Below are positions 1-9,090 of a stretch of 49,390 nt of DNA, piece by piece. The notes beneath the pieces are model-generated. The model made no database searches and had not been told where the DNA came from. It saw only the letters and a list, made by a program, of their open reading frames with translations. The stretch's first letter is position 1. Every line of letters begins with the position of its first letter. The position numbers were made by a program, and so were the translations under genes. Source of the stretch: Segatella copri (GTDB lineage: Bacteria; Bacteroidota; Bacteroidia; Bacteroidales; Bacteroidaceae); assembly GCF_002224675.1 (NCBI RefSeq), contig NZ_NMPZ01000027.1, forward strand, positions 1 through 49,390. Reading direction: 5' to 3'.

Positions 1-57
1 TAGGTGTAAAGACAGCGATGTCAAAGCCGAGCATTACTAATTGCCCGAACACTTTCT
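1..57 (+). rRNA. 23S rRNA, 3' end only
   Basis: The first bases match the conserved 3' tail of Bacteroidota 23S rRNA (GTGTAAAGACAGCGATGTCA, then AAAGCCGAGC and a TACTAATTGCCCGA-like end). The gene begins outside the window. The exact 3' end is approximate. The spacer to the 5S gene (about 58-165) holds a short hairpin built on CTCTCGATTGAATCGAGAG and no tRNA. Confidence 0.85.
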
Positions 58-165
58 TTAAGAAAGTTCATAGTTTCAGCTGTTGACTCTCGATTGAATC
101 GAGAGGGACGGTGGTTCTTTACTTGATAAACAGTTTGCTTGTGTGCAAATACGTCATACCCCATT

Positions 166-279
<114 letters not shown>

Positions 280-287
280 TTTATCGA

Positions 288-324
288 GAGCCTCAGATTT
301 CGAAAGATTTCTGAGGCTTTTTTG
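288..324 (+). terminator. Intrinsic terminator of the rRNA operon
   Basis: A stem of AGCCTCAG paired with CTGAGGCT around an A/T-rich loop, followed directly by a run of T. It lies just after the 5S gene. Confidence 0.8.
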
Positions 325-376
325 TTTTCACACAGATTTATTTTTGAGAGGTCACGCAGATTTCGCAGATTTTTTG

Positions 377-384
377 TATCTTTG
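377..384 (+). promoter_or_regulatory. -7 box of the tex promoter
   Basis: TATCTTTG followed by CA fits the Bacteroidota -7 consensus TAnnTTTG, 25 bases before the tex start. No clear -33 TTTG lies at the usual distance. Confidence 0.55.
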
Positions 385-408
385 CATTTACAAAAATAGA
401 AATTAATT

Positions 409-2541
409 ATGAATCAATTTACAAAGATTATTGCAGCCCAACTCAAATTACGTGAGCAGGCTGTCGAGAATACATTGGAGCTTCTTGAAGAAGGATGCAC
501 CATTCCTTTTATTTCCCGTTACCGTAAGGAGAAAACGGGAAATATGGATGAGGTGAATATCGAGGCCATCGCTCAGGCTAACGAGAAGTTGAAGGAAATG
601 GCGAAACGAAAAGAAACCATCCTGAAGACTATTGATGAGCAAGGTAAACTGACAGATGCTCTTAAAGAGCGTATCGAAAACTGTTGGGATGCCACAGAAC
701 TGGAAGATATCTATCTTCCTTTCAAACCTAAGCGCAGAACCCGTGCACAGATTGCACGTGAGGCTGGCTTGGAACCTTTGGCTCAAGTTCTGCTTTTCCA
801 GCGTGAACGCAACCCGCTGCAGGCTGCTAAGAAGTTTGTAGACGACAAGGTGAAGGATGCTGATGCTGCCCTGCAGGGTGCTAAGGATATCATTGCCGAA
901 ATGGTGAGCGAGAGCGAGGAAAGCAGAAACCAGATTCGTGGCGAGTTCCGTCGTGGTGCTATCATCACCTCTAAGGTGGTGGCTAAGAAAAAGGATGAGG
1001 AGGAAGCACAGCGCTTTTCTGATTACTTCGATTTCTCAGAACCATTGAAAAGGTGTTCTTCTCATCGACTGTTGGCTATGCGCCGTGGTGAGGCTGCCGG
1101 ATTCCTCCGTATCAGTATCTCTGCCGATGACGAGCAGTGCCAGGATAAGCTGAAACGCCACTATGTGCATGGTTATGGTGAGTGCCAGACACTGGTGGGT
1201 GAGGCGGTGGATGATGCCTTTAAGCGTCTTTTGAAACCTAGTATTGAAACCGAATTTGCTGCTCTCAGTAAGCAGAAGGCGGATGAAGAGGCTATTGTTG
1301 TTTTTGCTGAGAACCTGCGCCAGCTCTTGCTCGCTGCTCCTTTAGGTCAGAAGCGTGTGATGGCGGTGGATCCTGGTTTTGCCAACGGTTGCAAGACTTG
1401 TTGCCTGGATGCACAAGGTAATCTGATTCATCATGAAATCGTTTATCCTCATCCTCCTCGTAATAAGAAAAATGAGGCTACTTCTGCTATCCTGCGTATG
1501 GTGAAGATGTATCAGGTAGAGGCGATGGCTGTGGGTAATGGTACGGCAAGTCGCGAGACGAGTGACTGGCTGCACGAAATAAGTTATCCACACCCTGTGG
1601 ATATCTATGTAGTAAGTGAGGATGGTGCTTCTATCTATTCTGCTTCCAAGATTGCCAGAGATGAATTCCCGGATGAGGATGTAACCGTGCGTGGTGCTGT
1701 AAGTATTGGTCGCCGACTGATGGATCCGCTTGCCGAACTGGTAAAGATTGATCCTAAGAGCATCGGTGTAGGACAGTATCAGCATGATGTGGATCAAACA
1801 CAGCTTAAGAAGAGCTTGGATACCGTGGTGATGAGTTGCGTGAACTCGGTGGGTGTCAACCTGAATACCGCATCGCAGCATCTTCTTACCTACGTGAGTG
1901 GTCTCGGTCCTACTCTTGCCAAGAATATTGTGGAATACCGTAAGGAGAATGGAGCCTTCGCTTCGCGTGCGCAGTTGAAGAAAGTGCCACGTCTGGGGCC
2001 TTCTGCCTTCGAGCAGTGTGCCGGTTTCCTCCGCATTCCTGGCGCCAGAAATCCTTTGGATAACAGTGCTGTTCACCCAGAGCGTTATGCCCTGGTAGAG
2101 CAGATGGCGAAAGATCAGGGAGTCACCGTGAAGCAGCTGGTGGAAGATAAGGATTTGCAGAAGAAAATAGATATTAAGAAATATGTCACTGCCGAGGTGG
2201 GTATGCCTACTTTGATGGATATTATGGCTGAGCTTGACAAACCTGGTTTGGATCCTCGTGGAGAGGTTGAAAAATTTGAGTTTGATGCGAGCATCAAGAC
2301 CATTGAGGATCTTCAGGAGGGTATGGTAGTGCCTGGCATCGTAACTAATATCACCAAATTTGGTGCCTTTGTAGATATAGGTGTTCACAATGATGGATTG
2401 GTTCACGTTTCACAGATGTCAAACCGCTACATCAGTGACCCTAGTGAAGTGGTGAAGCTCCATGAGCATGTGATGGTGAGAGTGACAGAAGTAGATTTGA
2501 AGCGCAAGCGCATTGCCTTGTCAATGAAGGGAGTGAAATAA
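409..2541 (+). CDS. tex: Tex family RNA-binding transcription accessory protein
   Basis: A 710-residue cytoplasmic nucleic-acid-binding protein of full family length. Visible in order: a helical Tex N-terminal region (about 1-190), a YqgF/RuvX-like RNase H fold starting near residue 319 (AVDPGFANG), helix-hairpin-helix motifs near 490-560 (VSGLGPTLAKNIVEYR), and a C-terminal S1 domain from about 637 (GMVVPGIVTNITKFGAFVDIG). The family is tied to transcription and stress tolerance, and structural work shows RNA/DNA binding; the precise role is still unclear. The start follows a TAnnTTTG promoter. The stop overlaps the next ORF by one base (TAATG). Confidence 0.95.
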   Translation: MNQFTKIIAAQLKLREQAVENTLELLEEGCTIPFISRYRKEKTGNMDEVNIEAIAQANEKLKEMAKRKETILKTIDEQGKLTDALKERIENCWDATELEDIYLPFKPKRRTRAQIAREAGLEPLAQVLLFQRERNPLQAAKKFVDDKVKDADAALQGAKDIIAEMVSESEESRNQIRGEFRRGAIITSKVVAKKKDEEEAQRFSDYFDFSEPLKRCSSHRLLAMRRGEAAGFLRISISADDEQCQDKLKRHYVHGYGECQTLVGEAVDDAFKRLLKPSIETEFAALSKQKADEEAIVVFAENLRQLLLAAPLGQKRVMAVDPGFANGCKTCCLDAQGNLIHHEIVYPHPPRNKKNEATSAILRMVKMYQVEAMAVGNGTASRETSDWLHEISYPHPVDIYVVSEDGASIYSASKIARDEFPDEDVTVRGAVSIGRRLMDPLAELVKIDPKSIGVGQYQHDVDQTQLKKSLDTVVMSCVNSVGVNLNTASQHLLTYVSGLGPTLAKNIVEYRKENGAFASRAQLKKVPRLGPSAFEQCAGFLRIPGARNPLDNSAVHPERYALVEQMAKDQGVTVKQLVEDKDLQKKIDIKKYVTAEVGMPTLMDIMAELDKPGLDPRGEVEKFEFDASIKTIEDLQEGMVVPGIVTNITKFGAFVDIGVHNDGLVHVSQMSNRYISDPSEVVKLHEHVMVRVTEVDLKRKRIALSMKGVK

Positions 2542-2906
2542 TGGATATGAATCAATATATAAACAAAGGTGAAAATATAAAAAAAGGTGAAACCCTCGGT
2601 AAAGAGGGTTTCACCCATTTTGGAGACAGTACCAATCAAGACAGTTGCTCTCTATCCAGTATTTCTCAAGACTGTATAGAGTCGGCTTATTGCTTTATTC
2701 ATCAGAAGCTTCGTGTCTATGAGTTTTCTACCAGTCTCACGCAGCGTGATGATATCGAATATGCTATCAGCCAGTATGTGGATGGCATGAATCCACAGCT
2801 TTATCAGCTGCTTGCTGATGGAAGAGATGGTTTTCTTCTCGACCATGTAAGTTTTGAGCAGGATATGAGAAAGGCACAGGAGCAACTGGAAAAAATGATG
2901 GTGTAA
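2541..2906 (+). CDS. Small uncharacterised protein overlapping the tex stop
   Basis: An unrecognised ORF of 121 codons. Its ATG overlaps the tex TAA, so translational coupling is possible. The first 35 or so residues are low-complexity and lie over a perfect hairpin (2586-2615). The rest, about residues 40-121, looks like a compact mainly helical soluble domain with many acidic and aromatic residues and no signal peptide or membrane segment. A later start is possible. It ends 5 bases before the stop of the convergent gene on the other strand. Coding status rests on composition only. Confidence 0.5.
   Translation: MDMNQYINKGENIKKGETLGKEGFTHFGDSTNQDSCSLSSISQDCIESAYCFIHQKLRVYEFSTSLTQRDDIEYAISQYVDGMNPQLYQLLADGRDGFLLDHVSFEQDMRKAQEQLEKMMV
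2579..2615 (-). terminator. Perfect 12-bp hairpin with T-run on the minus strand
   Basis: GGTGAAACCCTC (2586-2597) pairs perfectly with GAGGGTTTCACC (2604-2615) around a 6-base loop. Read on the minus strand it is followed by seven T. It could end minus-strand transcription from the long gene at 2912-6778, about 300 bases past its stop. On the plus strand it lies just after tex, inside the next ORF, without a T-run. Confidence 0.6.
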
Positions 2907-2911
2907 CCTGT

Positions 2912-5900
2912 TTATTTCAAATTACAGTCGGGAAGAACTGCCATGCATCTTCTTCCTTCTACGGTTTTCAGGATGCATCCGATGGTCTTTCTACCGATGT
3001 TTCTATTGACAGGGACTTGATCCTGCGCAATTATTTCTACATAATGAACGCCGGCATTCGGTACATCCATAGGAAGGGTACCTTCTGCCTGCATCTTGCC
3101 GTGTTCGAATCTGTCAACATCATCAAATCTGACGTAATGGTTGGTCTTGCCGTCAATGAATCCAACACATACAGAGTCCTTGTCTGAGGCAACGGACGCA
3201 AATATGAGTTTTTCGCCAGCGTAACGCTTGAATGCTCTGCCACGTTCTCTCTGCAAGAGCTCTGCCATCGAAACCTTGCATACCTTTCCGCTTTCATAGA
3301 CAAGAATGAGCCACCCTTCTTCTTCGTCTTCATGAACAGCCAGTTTCAGGCGATAATCCTGCCAGTCGTCTTCATCCAGTATCTTGTATTCGTCCGTGTC
3401 CATCAGACAGATGACTGCCGTGATAGGGCGGTAGCCTTCCTCGTAATCGTGCAATGCATTGTTGCGCAGACGTGAGGTTTGGATGTGGTCGGTGATAGGA
3501 GCAGATTCTACATGCTTAGTGGAGTTTTTTGACTCCTTGGTGGCTAGAGTGTTTTCTAACGCAGTCGGCATTTCTTCCTGTGTAACCACAGCATGCGGAA
3601 TGTGCTCTTCTGCCCATTGTTTTCTGATGGCAAGGAACTTGTCCTTATAGGTTTCGTTTACCTTGCGCGCAGATGTACCCATGCGTTCATAATATACATT
3701 GCCTACGGCTTTAGGTGTAGGGCATGGCTCGATGTCGATGATGAGTACCGCATTGCTGATATCCGTATCGAAGTGAGTATGTATATAATGTGCTCCTTCC
3801 TGACCGAGATAATAGATAATCTGATTGTTGACATATACCTCATACTTATCTCTAGATCCCTTGAAGAGTGGGTTCTTCAAGTCCTCTTCCAATCCCATTT
3901 CATAGCCAATATCCGATACGCCCAGATAGAGATGGCCGCCCTCGGCATTGAGGAAGGCACATATTTCCTGCATAATCTTGACGGTTTGTGCCTGCACATC
4001 CACTCGCATAGAGTTTTCCGGATAGATGATGGATGTCTTGAACTCGGTATGGAAATCTTCCTTGCCATAGTTCTTCTTGTTGGAAGATGATTTGTGGAGT
4101 TTCAGAAGAGCGCGAATCTTGTCGAGGATATCACCGGCTTGGGTGAGAAGTCCCGATTTCTTCACGAAGTTATGAGAGAGCACGAGCGATGCCAGTTGCT
4201 GCAGGTGAGGATCTTCTGTAAGACAGCTCCAACGATACAGGTCTTCGTAGTGTTCCTCGCTATCCAGACAACCGATGATACGCAATTGCATAAAGTCGTG
4301 GCGAAGGATGGCATTGCGTTCAAACAATTCCGGTTCCTTTTCGGCGATGTGTTCAATCTTGTTGATATCTACCTTATCTAATGTTGCAAAATCGTTGAGT
4401 ACCTCCAGGAGCGTAAGTCGACTATCGTAATAACTGGTTCTCTCCTTGCTGTCGAGCATGATGGCAAGAAGTCGGCAGAAATTGAGATAGTTGTATGCCT
4501 TGATCTTGTCTTCTTCTAGGGTGGCTTTGGCATCTATGATGCTCATCATTTCCGATACATATACTTTCTCTATAGGCATCGCATTAGCCAATTCATCCTT
4601 TTCATTCTTTGGATTGTAAACCTCATGTGCTGCATACCCCAGCATCAGCTGATGGAAAGCATCGGCAAGACTGAATCGGCTTTCCGGTGATTCCCGCAGG
4701 AAGGTGCCGTTGAGATAACCATTGGTTCCTTCCGTGATGTTATCAACTTCTATCACCATGCCTTTTTTCAAATCATCGAGAGTCATGCCAGGGGCAGGAC
4801 ATACGGAAACAGAAAAGCCTTCGCTGCTTACGGCAGGAACCCGAGGTACGTCGGGTACCTGAGTGAAGAGCAGACAGGTGAGGCGAGAGTTATAAAACAG
4901 ATCGTTTACTCGTACGTCGTCTGCGTATTCGCTGATCATATCACGCATGGCAAAGACATAACTTCCATCATTGTTGACTTCTTTTACGTAAGCATGCAAC
5001 AAGAGCGGCATCCCTTGATATTCAAACGACTGGGTGTTGATGTCGCCAGGGAAGAAAGGAACAACATCGTTTAAAACATCTAACGTTCCCACTCCCTCAC
5101 AACCTTCTTCTACTACTTTGCATTCAAATAAGAGCTGTCCTGCCAATTGTTTGGTTACGATGATGGTCGTTTCATCATCTATATAGAGTTTTCTGTTTTG
5201 CTTTTTTGAGGATTTACGCTTTTGGGAGAATAGAGAATGGGTGATGTATTCCCACAGCTCCTTATAGTGTTCGATGGTAGTACCTATTTTTCCACGTAGT
5301 TTTACCGGTGGTTTTTCGTCCAGGCGGATGGAAAGTCCATGCCATAATCCCATACGTGAAGAGAGAGGCATATATACATTCTCTTTATCCAAATCCTTTG
5401 GCTGTATGGTGATAGCTTGCTCGTTGACGGTGAGAAGAGTTGTTTCATTCTCATATTTGGCAGGTTCAAAACTCTCCACGGTTTCATTGTCCTGTTGGGA
5501 GCAGAGCATATTGGCGAGGACGAATGCGTCATCGCTGTTGAAAGGAAGGGCTGCATTGAATTCTGTCGGGGTGAAGAGAGAAAGGAATGCTTTCTGGAGA
5601 GTCTTGTTTGGGTCGCTTACATTCATCAGCGAAACCAAGCGATAGAGCAATGCCTGATTCAATGAGTTATCGTAAATCTTATGCGATGCATGACGTCCCA
5701 GTATCAGCTCGATGGTCAAAACCTGAATCATGGTTTCCTTGGTTGTTGCATCGCTGGAGAGTCTGTCTGTCTGGTGATAGATATTCTCTACATAGCTTTG
5801 TAACAGTTTGAGCCATTGCATCTGAAAGGGTTTTCTGTTCCAAAGATATACCTGCTGGCTGCGAAGGGTGGTCAGGATAGACGTGATGAGTTTTTCCATG

Positions 5901-6778
5901 ATCGAAAAGTCGAGCATGAAGATGCATTGCATGATGCAGAACTGCTTGCGTGGATGGTAGATATAGGCACAAGTGGATAGAGTGGAAAGAATCTGGCTGA
6001 TGGTATGCTCGGCCTTTCCCTCTCTTAATATTCTGATGGCTTGAATGTAGTAAGATATCAGTTCGATGATATCGGTAAATCGCTGTTCGAGCAGCATGCG
6101 TTCGGCTTCCTTGCATCGGGGCAGGAGATACTCTCCCTGTAGCGTTTCGATGCATTGGGAATGAATCTGCAGGAGTAATGTCTGTAATTCATCTTGGCTG
6201 AGATGATTGGAGATGCCAGCTATCCATCGGTGGCACTCCAGGTCGAAGATGTCAGAAGGCGTATCTCCGAGCATCAGATTTCTGAACTCAGGGGTATTCC
6301 AGTTTTCATCACCTATGATTTCACGAAAATCTTTATCTGAAAGTGAAAACTCCGACTTATCGGCGCCCAATACTTCTACGAGTTGTACCTCCATGTATTT
6401 TTGGCGGAACTTCATCACTCTGCATCTTACTCTAGGAGTGAGCGCTGCATTGATGATGGTATCCCTTTTCAGCATGGCCGTGAAGCCGTATTCATCTTCC
6501 AGGTGATAGAAATCACCTAATGTCATCTTGATCTTGAAATCCACCTCATCATTTTCCTTATAATGTTTTCTCATGAGGTGTTCTATGTTCTGGGAAATGA
6601 AAACCTTGCCTAGATGGGTTGTAATCATCAGACAGTCAAGTGTCTTAGGGGCGGGTTGCCTCCTTTGGAAGTCAATCTGTCCTACCTTGTAAATTCTGTT
6701 TTCTACTTCGATGACGAACTTATGTTCTTCTTCATCAATGCGCAGAACCTTTGCCTTGATATTCTTGTAATTATTCAT
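2912..6778 (-). CDS. Very large protein with AlbA_2/Schlafen-type domain
   Basis: A 1288-residue cytoplasmic protein, much larger than usual single-domain AlbA_2 proteins. The N-terminus (about 1-130) has two short beta-rich segments resembling nucleic-acid-binding barrels (KVLRIDEEEHKFVIEVENR; GKVFISQNIEHLM). A long helical middle follows. An AlbA_2 region lies at about 905-1060 (TEFKTSIIYPENSM, AFLNAEGGHLYLGVSDIG), the segment shared by Schlafen-like and many bacterial DNA- or RNA-binding regulators. The C-terminal 200 residues are beta-rich and unassigned. It stands alone, convergent with the tex unit, with its own TATCTTTG promoter box. The function is unknown; nucleic-acid binding is inferred from the AlbA_2 fold. 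Confidence 0.85.
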   Translation of the reverse strand: MNNYKNIKAKVLRIDEEEHKFVIEVENRIYKVGQIDFQRRQPAPKTLDCLMITTHLGKVFISQNIEHLMRKHYKENDEVDFKIKMTLGDFYHLEDEYGFTAMLKRDTIINAALTPRVRCRVMKFRQKYMEVQLVEVLGADKSEFSLSDKDFREIIGDENWNTPEFRNLMLGDTPSDIFDLECHRWIAGISNHLSQDELQTLLLQIHSQCIETLQGEYLLPRCKEAERMLLEQRFTDIIELISYYIQAIRILREGKAEHTISQILSTLSTCAYIYHPRKQFCIMQCIFMLDFSIMEKLITSILTTLRSQQVYLWNRKPFQMQWLKLLQSYVENIYHQTDRLSSDATTKETMIQVLTIELILGRHASHKIYDNSLNQALLYRLVSLMNVSDPNKTLQKAFLSLFTPTEFNAALPFNSDDAFVLANMLCSQQDNETVESFEPAKYENETTLLTVNEQAITIQPKDLDKENVYMPLSSRMGLWHGLSIRLDEKPPVKLRGKIGTTIEHYKELWEYITHSLFSQKRKSSKKQNRKLYIDDETTIIVTKQLAGQLLFECKVVEEGCEGVGTLDVLNDVVPFFPGDINTQSFEYQGMPLLLHAYVKEVNNDGSYVFAMRDMISEYADDVRVNDLFYNSRLTCLLFTQVPDVPRVPAVSSEGFSVSVCPAPGMTLDDLKKGMVIEVDNITEGTNGYLNGTFLRESPESRFSLADAFHQLMLGYAAHEVYNPKNEKDELANAMPIEKVYVSEMMSIIDAKATLEEDKIKAYNYLNFCRLLAIMLDSKERTSYYDSRLTLLEVLNDFATLDKVDINKIEHIAEKEPELFERNAILRHDFMQLRIIGCLDSEEHYEDLYRWSCLTEDPHLQQLASLVLSHNFVKKSGLLTQAGDILDKIRALLKLHKSSSNKKNYGKEDFHTEFKTSIIYPENSMRVDVQAQTVKIMQEICAFLNAEGGHLYLGVSDIGYEMGLEEDLKNPLFKGSRDKYEVYVNNQIIYYLGQEGAHYIHTHFDTDISNAVLIIDIEPCPTPKAVGNVYYERMGTSARKVNETYKDKFLAIRKQWAEEHIPHAVVTQEEMPTALENTLATKESKNSTKHVESAPITDHIQTSRLRNNALHDYEEGYRPITAVICLMDTDEYKILDEDDWQDYRLKLAVHEDEEEGWLILVYESGKVCKVSMAELLQRERGRAFKRYAGEKLIFASVASDKDSVCVGFIDGKTNHYVRFDDVDRFEHGKMQAEGTLPMDVPNAGVHYVEIIAQDQVPVNRNIGRKTIGCILKTVEGRRCMAVLPDCNLK

Positions 6779-6818
6779 ATAGAATGGTTTTTTGTGATAT
6801 GATGTTATAATAATACTG

Positions 6819-6826
6819 CAAAGATA
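6819..6826 (-). promoter_or_regulatory. -7 box for the AlbA_2 gene
   Basis: TATCTTTG followed by CAG on the minus strand, 41 bases upstream of the ATG of the 1288-residue gene. The -33 box is not clear. Confidence 0.5.
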
Positions 6827-6928
6827 TATATATTCTGTGAATTTTCAGTATTTTCTCGTTAAAAAAACTCTAATTTTAACAAAGCATAAAAAGTTGGTAT
6901 AACGTATGATGCTATGAATATTTTTTTG

Positions 6929-6936
6929 TATATTTG
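6929..6936 (+). promoter_or_regulatory. -7 box for the alcohol dehydrogenase gene
   Basis: TATATTTG followed by CA, 33 bases before the ATG at 6970. The -33 element is not evident. Confidence 0.55.
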
Positions 6937-6969
6937 CATTTTCGATAAAACATTAATAAACTAGAGACG

Positions 6970-8001
6970 ATGAAAGCATTTACATATATTAAAAAAGGAG
7001 AATTTGCTTTTGTAGAGAAAGCGAAACCTACCATCAAGGATGCCAAGGATGCTATAGTGAGAGTAACAATGAGCAGTATCTGTACCAGCGACCTGCATAT
7101 CAAGCATGGTTCTGTGCCTCGTGCCGTACCTGGTATTACCGTGGGGCATGAGATGGTGGGTGTTGTAGAAGAAGTAGGCGGGCAGGTTACCCATGTGAAG
7201 CCGGGCGATAGAGTAACGGTGAATGTGGAGACTTATTGTGGCGAATGCTTCTACTGCCAGCATGGATACGTAAACAACTGTACTTCTCCTCACGGTGGCT
7301 GGGCGTTGGGGTGCAGGATAGATGGTGCCCAGACGGAATACGTCAGAGTTCCGTATGCCACTACCGGATTGAATAAGATTCCTGATACGGTGAGCGATGA
7401 GCAGGCACTCTTTGTTGGCGATATTCTTGCCACAGGATTCTGGGCAACCCGAATCTCGGAAATTAAGGAAGAAGATACGGTTCTCATTATCGGAGCAGGT
7501 CCTACGGGAGTTTGCTGTTTGCTCTGCACCTTACTGAAGAATCCTGGAAAAATCATCGTTTGCGAGAAATCAGAAGCCAGGAGAGCATTTATCCAGGAAC
7601 ATTATCCGCAGGTTCTTGTGGTAGAACCGGAAGATTGCGAAACCTTCGTCAAGGAGCAGGGTTTGCATGGTGGAGCCGATGTGGTGATGGAAGTAGCTGG
7701 TGGTTCAGATACCTTCCAGTTGGCATGGAAGTGTGCCCGTCCTAATGCCATCGTTACTATTGTTGCTATGTATGATAAGCCCCAGATGCTTCCGCTTCCT
7801 GATATGTATGGCAAGAATCTCATTTTCAAGACGGGTGGAGTAGATGGCTGTGATTGTGAGGAAATCCTGAGCTTGATAGCACAGGGCAAGATAGATACCA
7901 CTCCTCTCATTACCCATCGTTTTCCGTTATCTAGAATAGAGGAAGCTTACGATGTGTTTGAGAATAGAAAAGATGGGGTTATCAAGGTTGCTCTATATTG
8001 A
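6970..8001 (+). CDS. Zinc-dependent alcohol dehydrogenase (MDR family)
   Basis: A 343-residue medium-chain dehydrogenase/reductase of normal length. Catalytic zinc ligands are Cys38 (SSICTSD) and His60-Glu61 (GHE). The structural zinc lobe has Cys90, Cys93, Cys96 and Cys104 (CGECFYCQHGYVNNC). The nucleotide-binding Rossmann motif is GAGPTGV near residue 176. It should oxidise an alcohol or reduce an aldehyde/ketone with NAD(P) in the cytoplasm; the substrate cannot be read from the sequence. It is a single gene with its own promoter. Confidence 0.92.
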   Translation: MKAFTYIKKGEFAFVEKAKPTIKDAKDAIVRVTMSSICTSDLHIKHGSVPRAVPGITVGHEMVGVVEEVGGQVTHVKPGDRVTVNVETYCGECFYCQHGYVNNCTSPHGGWALGCRIDGAQTEYVRVPYATTGLNKIPDTVSDEQALFVGDILATGFWATRISEIKEEDTVLIIGAGPTGVCCLLCTLLKNPGKIIVCEKSEARRAFIQEHYPQVLVVEPEDCETFVKEQGLHGGADVVMEVAGGSDTFQLAWKCARPNAIVTIVAMYDKPQMLPLPDMYGKNLIFKTGGVDGCDCEEILSLIAQGKIDTTPLITHRFPLSRIEEAYDVFENRKDGVIKVALY

Positions 8002-8059
8002 GGTTTTCATATAAGTTGCCCTTTATTGAGGTTTCATGTAAATTGAGATTTCACATAAA
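7998..8059. repeat. Three degenerate 17-base direct repeats
   Basis: TTGAGGTTTTCATATAA (7998-8014), TTGAGGTTTCATGTAAA (8026-8042) and TTGAGATTTCACATAAA (8043-8059). The first copy overlaps the stop of the alcohol dehydrogenase; the array fills the gap to the next terminator. Confidence 0.6.
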
Positions 8060-8063
8060 AACA

Positions 8064-8102
8064 GGGCGCAAGCTATTCCTGTTGCGGAAAAAGCTTGCGC
8101 CC
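8064..8102. terminator. Hairpin between convergent genes
   Basis: GGGCGCAAGCT (8064-8074) pairs with AGCTTGCGCCC (8092-8102). On the minus strand TGTTTTTA follows, so it probably ends the outer-membrane gene; it may also serve the dehydrogenase gene on the plus strand. Confidence 0.7.
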
Positions 8103-8140
8103 TTGATATATTTACGATGAGTAAATGAGCTTTTCTAAGA

Positions 8141-8673
8141 TTAGAACTTGTAGATAGCACCAAAAGAAATGTTGCTAGCATCTACGTCAACTCCGAATGT
8201 TGATGAGCTCTTGCCCTCTTCTGGAGAATAGCCTCTGTATCCGAGGAAGCCAATCTTAGAGATGAATTCAACATGCTTTGTAAGCTTAACAGCCAAACCT
8301 GGCTTGATGCCTACCTCGTAGAAGTCGCCACCGCCTTGCTTACACTGCCATAACCGATAGTACCCTCGAAGAAGAGATCAACTACCTTGCTCTCTACTGC
8401 TGCATAGCGTACGTAAGGAGCAATAGTGAAGGTAGTTGCATCGCCAACAGGAGAAATCTTGCAAACTTCGCCCTTCTGGATACCTACCTCGATACCGGCA
8501 TCCCACTTGTTGTTGAACTGATAACCGATTTCTGGGATGAGCTTGTAAGCTGTCTTGCTGTCACCATCACCGATCTTGTTGCTAGAGATACCAGCTGTAC
8601 CACCGATGTAAACCTGTGCGCTTGCGCAAACAGAAACGAGAGCCATAGCGAGGCTCAACATAATCTTCTTCAT
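8141..8673 (-). pseudogene. Outer-membrane beta-barrel protein, frameshifted
   Basis: The first reading frame (ATG at 8673) gives a signal peptide (MKKIMLSLAMALVSVCASA) and a porin-like barrel up to GYGSVSK, then runs to a stop at 8311. In a second frame from about 8330 down to the stop at 8141-8143 the barrel continues: GGDFYEVGIKPGLAV, then a C-terminus ending in GAIYKF, the aromatic end typical of outer-membrane barrels. Together they make one barrel of about 177 residues, as in small OmpA-/OmpW-like barrels. A single-base indel near 8325-8335 separates the frames. It could be a true pseudogene, a phase-variable state or a sequencing error. Confidence 0.8.
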
Positions 8674-8729
8674 AATCAATCTTTTAAACCGAAATTAATA
8701 CTTTATTTCTTTTATTGGAATTCCGTGGG

Positions 8730-8758
8730 CAAAGGTATAGGAAATATGCGAAAAACAA
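8730..8758 (-). promoter_or_regulatory. Promoter of the outer-membrane barrel gene
   Basis: Minus strand TTG (8756-8758), 18 bases, TACCTTTG (8730-8737). This matches the Bacteroidota -33/-7 arrangement and gives a leader of about 50 bases. Confidence 0.7.
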
Positions 8759-8893
8759 GAATAGTTTATCTAGTTTTCTTGTAAAATATGGGAATTTGTT
8801 GATTTAAATCAAAAAAACGTGGTTATGTGACGACTGTTTCTTCCAATATCTATGAGTAAGTAGGTTGATGATAACTTCCTGATTTTTAGAAAG

Positions 8894-8930
8894 AAAAAAT
8901 CCTAACCGCTTATTATCAAGCAGTTAGGAT
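8894..8930 (-). terminator. Terminator of tRNA-Leu
   Basis: ATCCTAAC-GCTT pairs with AAGC-GTTAGGAT around a short loop. On the minus strand it is followed by a T-run. It lies 10 bases past the tRNA. Confidence 0.8.
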
Positions 8931-8939
8931 TTTCTTCGG

Positions 8940-9021
8940 TGCGCCTGATAGGACTCGAACCTACACGGCCTAAACCACTAGATCCTAAGTCTAGCGCGTC
9001 TACCAATTTCGCCACAAGCGC
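8940..9021 (-). tRNA. tRNA-Leu (anticodon TAG)
   Basis: An 82-base class II tRNA on the minus strand. The acceptor arms GCGCTTG and CAGGCGC pair, the T-loop contains GTTCGAGTC, and the anticodon stem-loop CTAGA-CTTAGGA-TCTAG has TAG in the middle of the loop. The extended variable arm fits leucine. The discriminator A is followed by CCG, so the CCA end is not encoded and must be added by the nucleotidyltransferase. Confidence 0.93.
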
Positions 9022-9032
9022 ATTTGTGAGTG

Positions 9033-9040
9033 CAAAGATA
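9033..9040 (-). promoter_or_regulatory. -7 box of tRNA-Leu
   Basis: TATCTTTG followed by CA on the minus strand, about 12 bases before the mature 5' end of the tRNA. Confidence 0.55.
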
Positions 9041-9090
9041 CAATAAATATTCGAATAAAAAGAAGAAATGAGCAGAAAAAAGCGGGTTTG

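Noticed and set aside
1342..2406. Long open frame (354 codons) antisense to tex
   Set aside because: Product is His-, Ile- and Thr-rich with no recognisable domain; it mirrors the codon use of tex on the other strand.
8040..8110. Possible regulatory RNA from the GGGCGCAAGCT hairpin
   Set aside because: Position between convergent genes and the flanking T-rich tract fit a terminator.
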